A DNA stretch of 64,000 nt from [Eubacterium] cellulosolvens LD2006 (lineage in GTDB: Bacteria; Bacillota; Clostridia; Lachnospirales; Lachnospiraceae): the NCBI RefSeq assembly GCF_000621585.1, contig NZ_JHXY01000017.1, forward strand, positions 1 through 64,000, read 5' to 3'. A program made the position numbers and the translations under genes. Position 1 is the first letter of the stretch. Every line of letters begins with the position of its first letter. The notes under the pieces are model-generated. The model saw only the letters and a list, made by a program, of their open reading frames with translations. It searched no databases and was not told the origin of the DNA. Shown piece by piece: positions 26,649 to 35,300 of the stretch.

Positions 26649-26934
26649 TCACAGCGACTTAATGAAATCCAGATCTTTTTTAAGTACCACCTCAACTGGC
26701 ATATCAAGCCAGTTTTTTCCTGATCTTGAAACTGCGTCTATGTATTCTTTGTTTTCAAAAACTCTTTCCACACGCTTAACAACATCATCCATTGCCGAAA
26801 CATTTCTAAGTGTTTCGTCTGAAATGATATTCTTTTCAATACAGGTTCTAAGCTGCCTCTTGTCTACCTCATCAATTAAATAGCATATATCAAATACTTC
26901 CTTATATCTTTTCTACTTCTTCTCTTAAATTCAT
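26649..26934 (-). pseudogene. AbiEii-type nucleotidyltransferase toxin, internally deleted
   Basis: Right after the antitoxin gene, an ATG at 26934 begins MNLREEVEKI and stops. In another frame the sequence continues as RYKEVFDICYLIDEVDKRQLR and runs to a TGA at 26649. Both pieces match the two ends of AbiEii/MenT-type nucleotidyltransferase toxins: the short N terminus, and the C-terminal region that starts at RYKDVFDIYYL in relatives. The whole nucleotidyltransferase core with the GS and DxD catalytic motifs is gone. The toxin must be inactive, while the antitoxin upstream remains intact. Confidence 0.75.
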
Positions 26935-26938
26935 AAAC

Positions 26939-27481
26939 TCAAAGCACCTCCAACTGTATTTGATTCATAAGCGTGTTACCATTTCGGAACATGCATGCAT
27001 AATCCTCAATAAGTCCAAAATCCATCTCGTCTACTAAGTTCCTATAGCTTTGTATTATCTCCTTGTATAAATCAAATGGGATACTTTTTCTAAAACGCAT
27101 AAGTTCTATGAGCATCCGTTCCCTGTCATATATCCTGATGCTCGAATTGTTATACTTCATCTCTATTATGCCGGGTTCGAATATTTCATCTTTTAAGAAA
27201 GACTGTATGACTCTTTGATCTTTAATTCTTGAATCCTCTCTACGAGTTGCAAGATGAAAATGATCCGGTATTACGTCTGTAAGCGAATGATAATAAAAAG
27301 CACTTTTTCCGGTAAACACTGCCCGCGGAAATTTGTGTGCTATTACATCAAGGTCAGAAACATTTCTCTCTGTGGAATAAACTCCCTTTTCTTTCATAAA
27401 GAGGTCTCCATTATTCAGTTCTTTCTTAATCTTATAATCCGATCCATATTTTTCTATGCATTCATTATAGGTAAGGACCAT
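26939..27481 (-). CDS. AbiEi-family antitoxin (type IV toxin-antitoxin)
   Basis: A 180-residue protein with an N-terminal winged helix that here begins MVLTYNECIEKYGSDYKIKKEL. The antitoxin fold follows (GVYSTERNVSDLDVIAHKF, AFYYHSLTDVIPD, the ERMLIELMRFRKS helix), all characteristic of AbiEi. AbiEi proteins repress their own operon through inverted repeats and counteract the AbiEii toxin without binding it. I use the ATG at 27481 because GGAGGGAGG lies 7 nt upstream; an upstream in-frame ATG (27526) has none. The toxin behind it is deleted, so this is an orphan antitoxin. It may still neutralise or cross-regulate related AbiE systems. Confidence 0.85.
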   Translation of the reverse strand: MVLTYNECIEKYGSDYKIKKELNNGDLFMKEKGVYSTERNVSDLDVIAHKFPRAVFTGKSAFYYHSLTDVIPDHFHLATRREDSRIKDQRVIQSFLKDEIFEPGIIEMKYNNSSIRIYDRERMLIELMRFRKSIPFDLYKEIIQSYRNLVDEMDFGLIEDYACMFRNGNTLMNQIQLEVL

Positions 27482-27519
27482 GTTGTTCCTCCCTCCTTGT
27501 ATTTTGGGTTTTATTAAAT

Positions 27520-27549
27520 CATACACACGAATATATTATTGTGTGTATG
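27520..27549. promoter_or_regulatory. Probable AbiEi operator IR1
   Basis: CATACACAC and GTGTGTATG pair perfectly across a 12-bp AT-rich spacer, 38 bp upstream of the antitoxin ATG. AbiEi proteins are known to repress through paired inverted repeats at their promoter. Confidence 0.65.
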
Positions 27550-27576
27550 ATTACTCTAATAATACCGCGACATATG

Positions 27577-27740
27577 GAGCAAATCAACCGTGTATTAAAG
27601 TATTCATACACACAGAGCATATATCGTGTGTATTTTTACCTAAATACTATTCTGAATGAAATAAATGAGAACACCATGGGAAAATGTTTGGTGAGAGAAT
27701 GAGCACAGAGGCTCCGGAAATAGATCTTAAGAAATATGCA
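27577..27740. repeat. 165-bp direct repeat, copy B
   Basis: The partner of 26344-26508. It lies upstream of the antitoxin promoter and contains the second palindrome IR2. A short frame MSTEAPEIDLKKYADML occurs in its right part, as in the partial copy at 26575-26626, but is too short to call a gene. Confidence 0.75.
27605..27634. promoter_or_regulatory. Probable AbiEi operator IR2
   Basis: CATACACAC and GTGTGTATT across a 12-bp spacer. The geometry is the same as IR1, 85 bp away. Confidence 0.55.
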
Positions 27741-27769
27741 GATATGCTATCTGATAGATTTTTTTACTT

Positions 27770-27800
27770 ATAAAAACCGGGCCGGCAGATGCCAGCCCGG
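27770..27800 (-). terminator. Rho-independent terminator of the HPr-like gene
   Basis: Read on the minus strand, CCGGGCTGGC and GCCGGCCCGG form a stem with one G-T pair and a 4-nt loop, followed by TTTTTAT. It lies 12 bp after the HPr-like stop codon. Confidence 0.85.
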
Positions 27801-27811
27801 GATGAGGGTTC

Positions 27812-28051
27812 TTATGCGCATTTATGTGCGGAGACGAATGCCTCGAAATTCTTGTCATATCCATTGTATGCCAGTGTCACCGGTCTGTGGAGATCCAGTG
27901 AAAGCAGGCCAAGTACGGATTCAGCATCGATGGTGCTATGTCCGCTCTGAACATCTACATAGAAATCAACCTGTGACGCGAGAGCCACGAGCTGCTTGAT
28001 ATCATTCATGTCATTGAGTTGAATATCACGGCATTCAATTACCTGTCCCAT
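27812..28051 (-). CDS. HPr-like phosphocarrier-fold protein without the active histidine
   Basis: A 79-residue protein with the HPr fold pattern. It has an N-terminal strand GQVIECRDIQL, a helix MNDIKQLVALASQ, FYVDVQSGHSTIDAESVLGLLSLDL (the region around the regulatory serine of HPr) and a final helix. In HPr the phosphorylated histidine lies in a GLHARPA segment early in the protein; here that position has LNDMNDI, so it cannot carry the PTS phosphate. Such HPr-like proteins are common in Lachnospiraceae and are of unknown function. The ATG at 28051 has GAAGGAG 8 nt upstream. It is a single gene with its own terminator. Confidence 0.8.
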   Translation of the reverse strand: MGQVIECRDIQLNDMNDIKQLVALASQVDFYVDVQSGHSTIDAESVLGLLSLDLHRPVTLAYNGYDKNFEAFVSAHKCA

Positions 28052-28787
28052 TTTTTGTACTCCTTCTTTTTCCCGCCGGAACAACTCCCCTGCGTCCGGC
28101 TATCCAAGTCTCTGGTTGCATTTTGTTTCTCTTTTTCCTAAATGTTGCTACTGTTTCGTTTCTTGCATTTCCAGTTGCTGCTCTGTACTGCTGTTGTGTT
28201 TCTTTGTAGCCTTTTGTTTCCTTGTTCCACTTTTTTCAGACAGATGCTTCCTAATTCACCTGTTTCAGGAACAGTACCTATTATAGCAACCATAAGAAAC
28301 AAATTCCATATCATGGATCTACCTTTTTTTTTACCGAAGCTAGTATTTCTGCACATAGACGTATAGTTTTTATTGTGCACTATTGTGGTAACATAAGGTA
28401 TTTCGGTCACACATACAGTGTCTGGTATGTGATTATAAGGTTTTGCTACTCATTTCTTGTCCTTTTGGTATTATTCAGGCACAAATCGCATGCTATATAT
28501 GTCAGATTCATGTCCTCGTAATTAAAATGTCATTTTCGTGTACCGTGATTTTTCACCTGTAAAAAGCCCTTATTTTAAGCCATTTTGGAAACTTTCGTAA
28601 ACGTTTTCGTGCGTTCGGCACGGTTTTGCACAGTTATTATTCCTGATATTCGGTTGATTATGGTATGGCTTTTACCCTATTTTTGTGAAATAATATATAC
28701 AACTTTAAAATATTTTGTTAAAACGGCAACAATATGGTCACTTGATTATATTATTTCCGTGACACACACATGAATGGGGGGAATTTT
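28052..28787. promoter_or_regulatory. Long divergent intergenic region with a LacI/CcpA-like box
   Basis: These 736 bp separate the HPr-like gene and the xylanase. No gene is supported. At 28596-28609 the sequence CGTAAACGTTTTCG matches 12 of 14 positions of the cre consensus TGWAANCGNTNWCA with an AACGTT centre, about 180 bp upstream of the xylanase start. It could be a catabolite or LacI-family operator. A small hairpin CGTGC/GCACG follows at 28608-28622. Confidence 0.4.
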
Positions 28788-30674
28788 ATGAAAACAGCAG
28801 GTAACAAATGTTGGAAACGATTGCTGTCTCTTTTGTGCATGTTTGCCATGGTTCTCGGCACCATCGCCGGAGCCGGCGCATACACAGACGCTGAGGCGGC
28901 AGAACAGACGCTTCTGAACACCTACGGTGTCACCTTCAAGCACTCGGGCACCTGTATCAACCTTTATCAGCTCAAGGACGCGTCCCAGCTGGCAGCTCTG
29001 AAAAAGAACTTCAACAGTATCACGCTTGAGAATGAGATGAAACCGGATTCTCTGATGTGGGGAAGCGGCACCCTGAGTGTGAGCCAGGCAAAGAACCAGG
29101 GCTACTACATTCCGGACAACTACAAGGAGAGCCTGGTGCCCTCCATCAACTTCAGCACTGTGGATCAGGTTATGAAGATCTGCCACGACAACGGCATCAA
29201 GATGAGAGCCCACACGCTTCTGTGGCACGCTCAGACGCCGCACAGATTTTTTCATCAGAACTACAACGAATCCCAGGGCTTCGTAAGCAAGGATCAGATG
29301 GACGCCCGTCTGGAGATGTACGTAAAAACTGTCATGAATCACGTGTACACCAGCAACTACGCGGACGTCGTGTACGCCTGGGACGTTGTCAATGAGTACA
29401 TCCACGCCACCAACTCCGACTGGGAAAGAGTCTACGGAAAAATGGGCAACTACCCGTCCTTCTGCAAAAAGGCTTTCCAGTTCGCCTATGAGACGCTGGA
29501 GTACTTCAAGAAGACGAATTCCGTCGAGCTCTTCTGGAACGATTTCAACACCTATATGGACGCGGACAAGGAGCTTGCCATCGTCAATTGGATCAACGGC
29601 GAGAAAAAAATCTGCTCCGGTATCGGTATGCAGTCCCACGTGGGAACGAACTTCCCGTCTCCGGATTACTACTGCTCAGCATTGAATAAGTTCCTTGCTG
29701 CAGGCTATAAAGTGCAGATCACGGAAATCGATGTATCCAACAGCGGTCAGACGGATTTCGACAACTATGTATATCCGCTCTTCAAGGGCATCTGCGCGGC
29801 ACAGAAGAAATACGGCAGAATCACAGGTATCACCTGGTGGGGTCTCTCTGACCAGACTACCTGGATCAGCAACCAGAAACCTCTGCTCTTCTCTGCACCC
29901 GGCGTTCCGAAGTCCTGCTACTACAAGGTTCTGCAGGCCTACACGGAGACCTTCGGACAGGGCGGCGTAGTTCCGACCGCGGCTCCAACAGCCACACCGA
30001 AGCCTACCGAGGCACCCAAACCGGTCGTTGAACCGTCTTCCGCAGCGAAGATTTCCGAGGGATGGTACTACATCAAAAATGTTAACGCTCAGAAATATCT
30101 GACCGTTAAGGATAACCAGGCGAAAAACGCCGCAAACATTGAACTGGCAACAGGAAGCGGCAGCAACGGACAGAAGTGGTATGTATCCTACAACAATGAC
30201 GGCTACTTCACTCTGAAGTCCAAAGTAGGTGATTTCAACGCCGATATCGCCTACGGCGCGGATGAAGACGGCGCAAACGTTCAGCTGTACGAGAACTACG
30301 GCGGTGGGGCTCAGCAGCTTCTTCTGAAAAAAGCCTCCGGCAACAACACCTACTACATCTTCACCAGATGTTCCAACGGAACCAAAGCTTTCGACGCCGA
30401 GGGAGGCGGCAAAACCGACGGAACCAACATTGTGCAGTGGTCCTACAACGAGGGCAAGAACCAGCAGTGGGTATTCGAGGCCATCGCCCAGCCTACAGCT
30501 ACACCGAAACCTACGGCAACTCCGAAGCCGACAGCTACACCAAAGCCAACCGCTACGGCAACGCCGAAACCCACAGCAACGCCCAAGCCAACGGCCACTC
30601 CGAAACCGAGACGGACAGTGAAGTACACTGCCATCGATCTGGACGGAGATGTAAGCCTGGGAAGACTGTTCTAA
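28788..30674 (+). CDS. Secreted GH10 endo-beta-1,4-xylanase with ricin-type lectin domain
   Basis: This is a 628-residue secreted enzyme that hydrolyses xylan. A signal peptide (KRLLSLLCMFAMVLGTIAG, cleavage after about residue 36) is followed by the GH10 catalytic barrel to about residue 385. The acid/base glutamate is E203 in WDVVNEY and the nucleophile is E313 in ITEIDVS. A Thr-Pro linker then leads to a ricin-type beta-trefoil lectin domain (YYIKNVNAQKYL, repeated QxW such as NQQWVF) and a second long TPKPTA linker. The last 16 residues, YTAIDLDGDVSLGRLF, resemble the start of a dockerin calcium loop but end at once, so a C-terminal domain may have been lost. The ATG at 28788 follows GGGGGG. 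A strong terminator follows the stop. Confidence 0.95.
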   Translation: MKTAGNKCWKRLLSLLCMFAMVLGTIAGAGAYTDAEAAEQTLLNTYGVTFKHSGTCINLYQLKDASQLAALKKNFNSITLENEMKPDSLMWGSGTLSVSQAKNQGYYIPDNYKESLVPSINFSTVDQVMKICHDNGIKMRAHTLLWHAQTPHRFFHQNYNESQGFVSKDQMDARLEMYVKTVMNHVYTSNYADVVYAWDVVNEYIHATNSDWERVYGKMGNYPSFCKKAFQFAYETLEYFKKTNSVELFWNDFNTYMDADKELAIVNWINGEKKICSGIGMQSHVGTNFPSPDYYCSALNKFLAAGYKVQITEIDVSNSGQTDFDNYVYPLFKGICAAQKKYGRITGITWWGLSDQTTWISNQKPLLFSAPGVPKSCYYKVLQAYTETFGQGGVVPTAAPTATPKPTEAPKPVVEPSSAAKISEGWYYIKNVNAQKYLTVKDNQAKNAANIELATGSGSNGQKWYVSYNNDGYFTLKSKVGDFNADIAYGADEDGANVQLYENYGGGAQQLLLKKASGNNTYYIFTRCSNGTKAFDAEGGGKTDGTNIVQWSYNEGKNQQWVFEAIAQPTATPKPTATPKPTATPKPTATATPKPTATPKPTATPKPRRTVKYTAIDLDGDVSLGRLF

Positions 30675-30711
30675 ATCGATTTGTTTCTTAATTATTTTTG
30701 ATCAGAAAACG

Positions 30712-30746
30712 GGAGAGGATGTCGCAATGCGACATCCTCTCCTTTT
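30712..30746 (+). terminator. Rho-independent terminator of the xylanase gene
   Basis: GGAGAGGATGTCGC and GCGACATCCTCTCC form a perfect 14-bp stem with a 3-nt loop, followed by TTTTCCTT, 37 bp after the stop. Confidence 0.9.
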
Positions 30747-30883
30747 CCTTCGCTCATCAAAAATAATGATAAAATATTCCGTCTATGATACAATAAACGA
30801 TATTATATTTGATACATTAAATGACGATATATTGATAAGAGAAAAGCGTTGAAAATCAGTAACTAACCACGTGGAGAAAGGAT

Positions 30884-32317
30884 ATGCTACTCATGGAAAC
30901 CAGAGAGTCCGAAATACTGGAGTTTAAGAAATCCACCGCACAATTAAAGGAAGCAGTCATTTCGCTATGTGCCATGCTGAACAAGCACAACAAAGGCGTA
31001 GTCTATTTTGGCATTAAGGATGATGGAACCGTCTGCGGACAGCTGATCGGCAAGAGAACAACTGCTGACATTTCCCATGAAGTCCGGAATAATCTGAAAC
31101 CGATTCCGGAGGTTTCCATCACCATTGAGACTTTCGAAGACAAGGATCTCATAAAGGTCAGCGCCAACGGGTCTGACACGCCGTATTCCGCCTATGGCAG
31201 ATACTACACCCGAATGGATGATTCAGATATCTATATGGATTCCGCTCAACTCCGGAAATTCTTTGAATCCAAGAGTAATACCTACTCCCATTGGGAAGAG
31301 GAAATAACGCCTTACGGAATTGAAAAAGTAAATGAAGATGAACTGATCCGCTTCATCCGGGAAGCCAACGATACCGGCCGTCTGAATTATATCTACCGAA
31401 ATGCCGAGGAAGCCCTGAACAAACTGAATCTGATGAACGAGGAGGGTCATCTCAATATGGCCGGTTATTATCTCTTCGGAAATGACGGTCCTGTATTATT
31501 GAAAGAAGTTGTCTATCCGACGGATGAACGGCAGTATTTCACAGATCTCAAACAGTTCAACGGCAATATTCTGGAGTGTATCCGGGAAGGCCTGAAGTAT
31601 ATTCAGAACAATATCCATTATCACGCTGCGATTGTCGGCACACGACGCGAAGAGACTCCGGAAATTCCGGTAGAAGCCTTGAAAGAGATTCTGATCAATT
31701 CCTTTGCCCACTGTCGATATCAAAAAGGCGACTACAACGAAATCTCCATCAGCAGATCCAACGTACGCATCTATAATCCCGGCAGTATCCTAAACGATAC
31801 GAGTCCAAGGGACTTCGCCTCTGGAAAAGTCGGCAGTAAGATCCGCAACCCTCTGATTGCTACCGTTCTCTTCAAAAATGGCCTGATTGATGCCTTCGGT
31901 ACCGGGTTCGATCGAACCTTTCATTTGTGTTCCCGGTTCTCCGTTAATTATGAGTATTGGAATGATGAATACGGGTTTACTTTTGTCTTCAAGCGAAGCA
32001 ACGCCTATGATCGATCAGACGTCACCGGCAATACCTTCTACGATCCGCCATCGAATTTTCGCGGGGGACAATATGATCACTTTATCTCTCCAAGACCGAC
32101 GTACACGGTCAAAGAACCCGCCGGTGTATATTTGTCCGCGACGGACTCGCAGATCCTGGAATATCTGCGCCAAAATTCTCATGCCACCATCGTTCAAATC
32201 TCCGCTGCCATCGGAAAATCCACTGCCACCACCCATCGCCATCTCGACCTTCTGGTTGAGACCGGGATGCTGGAACGAATCGGATCGAGAAAGACCGGAT
32301 ACTGGAAAGTGCAATAA
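30884..32317 (+). CDS. AlbA_2-domain putative transcriptional regulator, second type
   Basis: A 477-residue protein of the same broad family as 24755-26197 but not a close copy. It has an N-terminal AlbA_2 domain (ESEILEFKKSTAQLKEAVISLCAMLNKHNKGVVYFGIKDDG). An HATPase_c_4-like domain follows (PVEALKEILINSFAHCRYQKGDYNEISISRSNVRIYNPG, then FKNGLIDAFGTGFDR). The C-terminal winged helix is QILEYLRQNSHATIVQISAAIGKSTATTHRHLDLLVETGMLERIG. GGAGAAAGG precedes the ATG. It stands alone between two terminators. The DNA target is unknown. Confidence 0.87.
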   Translation: MLLMETRESEILEFKKSTAQLKEAVISLCAMLNKHNKGVVYFGIKDDGTVCGQLIGKRTTADISHEVRNNLKPIPEVSITIETFEDKDLIKVSANGSDTPYSAYGRYYTRMDDSDIYMDSAQLRKFFESKSNTYSHWEEEITPYGIEKVNEDELIRFIREANDTGRLNYIYRNAEEALNKLNLMNEEGHLNMAGYYLFGNDGPVLLKEVVYPTDERQYFTDLKQFNGNILECIREGLKYIQNNIHYHAAIVGTRREETPEIPVEALKEILINSFAHCRYQKGDYNEISISRSNVRIYNPGSILNDTSPRDFASGKVGSKIRNPLIATVLFKNGLIDAFGTGFDRTFHLCSRFSVNYEYWNDEYGFTFVFKRSNAYDRSDVTGNTFYDPPSNFRGGQYDHFISPRPTYTVKEPAGVYLSATDSQILEYLRQNSHATIVQISAAIGKSTATTHRHLDLLVETGMLERIGSRKTGYWKVQ

Positions 32318-32337
32318 ATGCAATAAAGACAATGAAA

Positions 32338-32366
32338 AGGATGTCGCAACGCGACATCCTCTCCGT
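32338..32366. terminator. Hairpin between convergent genes, likely bidirectional terminator
   Basis: AGGATGTCGC and GCGACATCCT pair around AAC. TTTTC follows on the minus strand and a T-rich stretch on the plus strand. The stem is almost the same as that of the xylanase terminator at 30712. Confidence 0.75.
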
Positions 32367-32372
32367 TTCTTT

Positions 32373-35300
32373 TTACTCTGTCCGCAGTGCGGTGACCGGA
32401 TCGCTCTTGGCGGCTTTGCCGGAGGGCATCAGGCCTGCGATCATGGTCAGAATGACGCTGAGAATAATGAGACCGATCGCTGCCCCGACGGGGAGCACGG
32501 CGCGAATGTCCTCGACATTTGTCGCGGCGCGGATGATGATATTCGTCGGAATGATCAGGATCTCTGTGATTGTGATTCCGATGATACCGGCTAGAAGTCC
32601 TGTAATGAATGTCTCCGCGTTAAATACCTGGGCGACGTTGTGTTTGGATGCTCCGATCGCGCGGAGGATTCCGATCTCTTTGCGTCTCTCCAGTACGCTG
32701 ATGTAGGTGATGACGCCGATCATAATCGACGATACCACCAGGGAGATGGCCACGAAGGCGATGAGCACGTAGCTGATGGCGTCAATGATCTTTGTCACGG
32801 ATTTCATCATAGTCGCCACGACGTCTGTGTAGGTGATGACCTTGTCGTCCTCTCCCTCTTTTTCCATTCTCTTGTTATAGTCGTCGAGAATCTTCACGAC
32901 GGCGTTCTTGGCCTTGAAGTCCTTCGCGTAGATATAGACACTGGTCGGCTTCTCCGGATCGGCGTAACCCAGCTTCGAGAGATTCTTGTCGAGGCTGTTT
33001 TTCTCCCCGGAAAACATGGACGACAGCAGCTCCTCGATCTGGCCTGCGTCCATATTCGTGGAAATCATGTCCGCGAAGGCCTCCGGGTTCGCCCTGAACA
33101 TATCCCCCATGCTGCTGCCGAGTTTCGTCATCGTCTCGGTCATCGCCTGCGTCAGGACGCTCTCGAGCTCTCCGGCCACGCTTCCCATCACACTCTGAAG
33201 CGCGCCGCCGATCTGACTGGAAAGGGCGCCGGCCACGCCGCTCATCGTATCCGAAAAAACAGACGCCAGGTTCTGCTCAAGGTTTCCCGTGTCGATCATT
33301 TTCGACGCGGCGTTTGTCATGACCCGCTTCGCCTCTTCCGTATTCAGATAATTCAGGAAGGCCTCTCCGATTTTGGTCGGCTGCGGCGCGCCATGTTCTT
33401 TCGCATATTCCTCATATCCGTTCACCAGAGCCGTGGAAAAATTCTGCAGCTGCTCGTTGGTTATTTCTACCTTTCGAAGTTTCTCCGTGATTGTGGACGA
33501 CGCGTTCGCGATGACCGACGAACTGCCGCTGGAAGGATCGTTCAGATATCGGTTCAGTGTATTTCCGTCCGCAGGATCGAGGCCGTTCTGCGTCGCCCAG
33601 GCTCGATAACTGTCCAGAATCTGCATGAGCATCGCCGACACGTCTTCTGTGGTGACAGCCTCCGCGTTGCTCTCCTCGAGAATCTTTTTGATCTGTTCCC
33701 GGATGGTTTCCTGAGCATCCGGGCTCCACAGATAATCGCGGACGGCGCTGTTCAGTTTCGACAGATCCGTGGACGGATCCTTTGCCGCATAGTCGCCGAA
33801 GCCGGTAAGGATGGTTTCAAAGAGGCTCGTGAGCTCCTGCTTCGTCGCGTTGATCCGCACGCCGGACAGCAGTTCGCCGATCTCGTCGGCGCTCATCGAG
33901 GGCAGGGCGTCCTGCAGAGCTCCTGCGTCAATCATGCTTCCGAGATCCATGTTGCTGAAGTCGATCCCGCTCATATCTATGCCCCCGAGATTCATTCCTC
34001 CCAGATTAAGGCCGTCGGTCAAATCCCCGCTTCCGCCCTTCAGCGCATCGGTGTCGACAGAAAACGCCTTTGAAATGGCCTCCTCGTCCACGGAAAACAG
34101 CTTGCTCATATCGAAGCTGTCTCCGGCGTCCTCGTCAAACCTTTTTCCCGTAAAAACGTTGATGTCCCTGTCGGCCAGCTGGGCGCGAACCACCGGGCTG
34201 TCGGCCGCCTGCTTCATGGTATCCTCGATCAGTCCGTACGGATAGGAGATTCCCTGCTGCAGGGAACGCACCGTGCTTCCTTTCTTCGGCTGTACGATTC
34301 CGACGATCGTAAGGTCTCTGCCCTTCTTCACCAGTTTCTTCAGATACTCTTCGTTCCCGGACTTATCCGTCCAGACCTTGTACTCCCTGTCGTAGGCATA
34401 GTAGTCGCTGCCGGAAACCACCTTGAAGGTTCTGCCGAGGAAGGTGTCGTAGGTGTAGAATTCTTCTCCGGGAGATGAGGCCGCCACCACAACTCCGTCA
34501 GAATCCGCAGATCCATCGCTTAAGTTGTCGGACGAAGATAGAGCAATCAGCGAAGAACTCTCCGAAGATACACTTCTTTCTTTCAATGTTGGTTCCGGCA
34601 ATACACCGGCTTGATCTCCTTCTGATTTTGATGACGCCGATCCACTGTCCGGCAACAGTGAAGAGCTCGACATCGGTTCCGATGTTGAAGTCGGCTTCAA
34701 GGTCAGGCTCGGCGTCGGGGCAGGCGTCGGCGTCGGCGTACTCCTGTTGTCCGTGAACGCCGCGATTTTATCCTGCAGGATCTTCTCATCCTTGATACCG
34801 AGCTGATAGAGCAGGACATCACTGACCGTCCCGTTTCCGGAGAGGACGAGAACAAGCTCGTTGTTCTTCTCCGGCCAGTGACCGGCCTTCACATCATAGG
34901 AATCCTCATAGAGGGGCTTCGATTTCGGGAGCGACGAGAAGATGTCGCTGCCGAGGGTTCCGCTCATCATGCTGCTGAAGTCCATCCGGCCCGTGGCGAG
35001 GGAGCTGAACATTTTGTTGGGGTTGAGCTGATAGATTTCCACGCCATCCGCTGCCGGCGTCGGTTTCGCCTCTTTCGTATCCGACGCTCCTGCTGCAGCT
35101 GTTTTCTGCGTACTCTTTGCCGCAGAAGGCGTGCCCGCATTGCCGGGGCTTGTCGTGCTCGAAGCCGGTACTGCCGTCGCCTTCAGCGCTTCAGCAGTCC
35201 CGGAGTTTTGCCTTCCTTCGCTTCCAGCTGCCGAATCTTCGATCCGGTAGATCTGCGGCGTGATCCCGTAGTTGTACTCAATGGCGTTGACATATTTGTC

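Noticed and set aside
26404-26652. An 82-codon minus-strand frame left of the AbiE remnant
   Set aside because: It runs across copy A of the operator repeat and a partial third copy, has no start signal and no family features.
28138-28410. Short frames on both strands in the gap before the xylanase
   Set aside because: No ribosome binding site, no recognisable motif, and low-complexity composition.
32640-34073. Long plus-strand frames opposite the giant ABC gene (also 34878-36287)
   Set aside because: Antisense to well-supported domains; composition of a shadow frame; no start signals.
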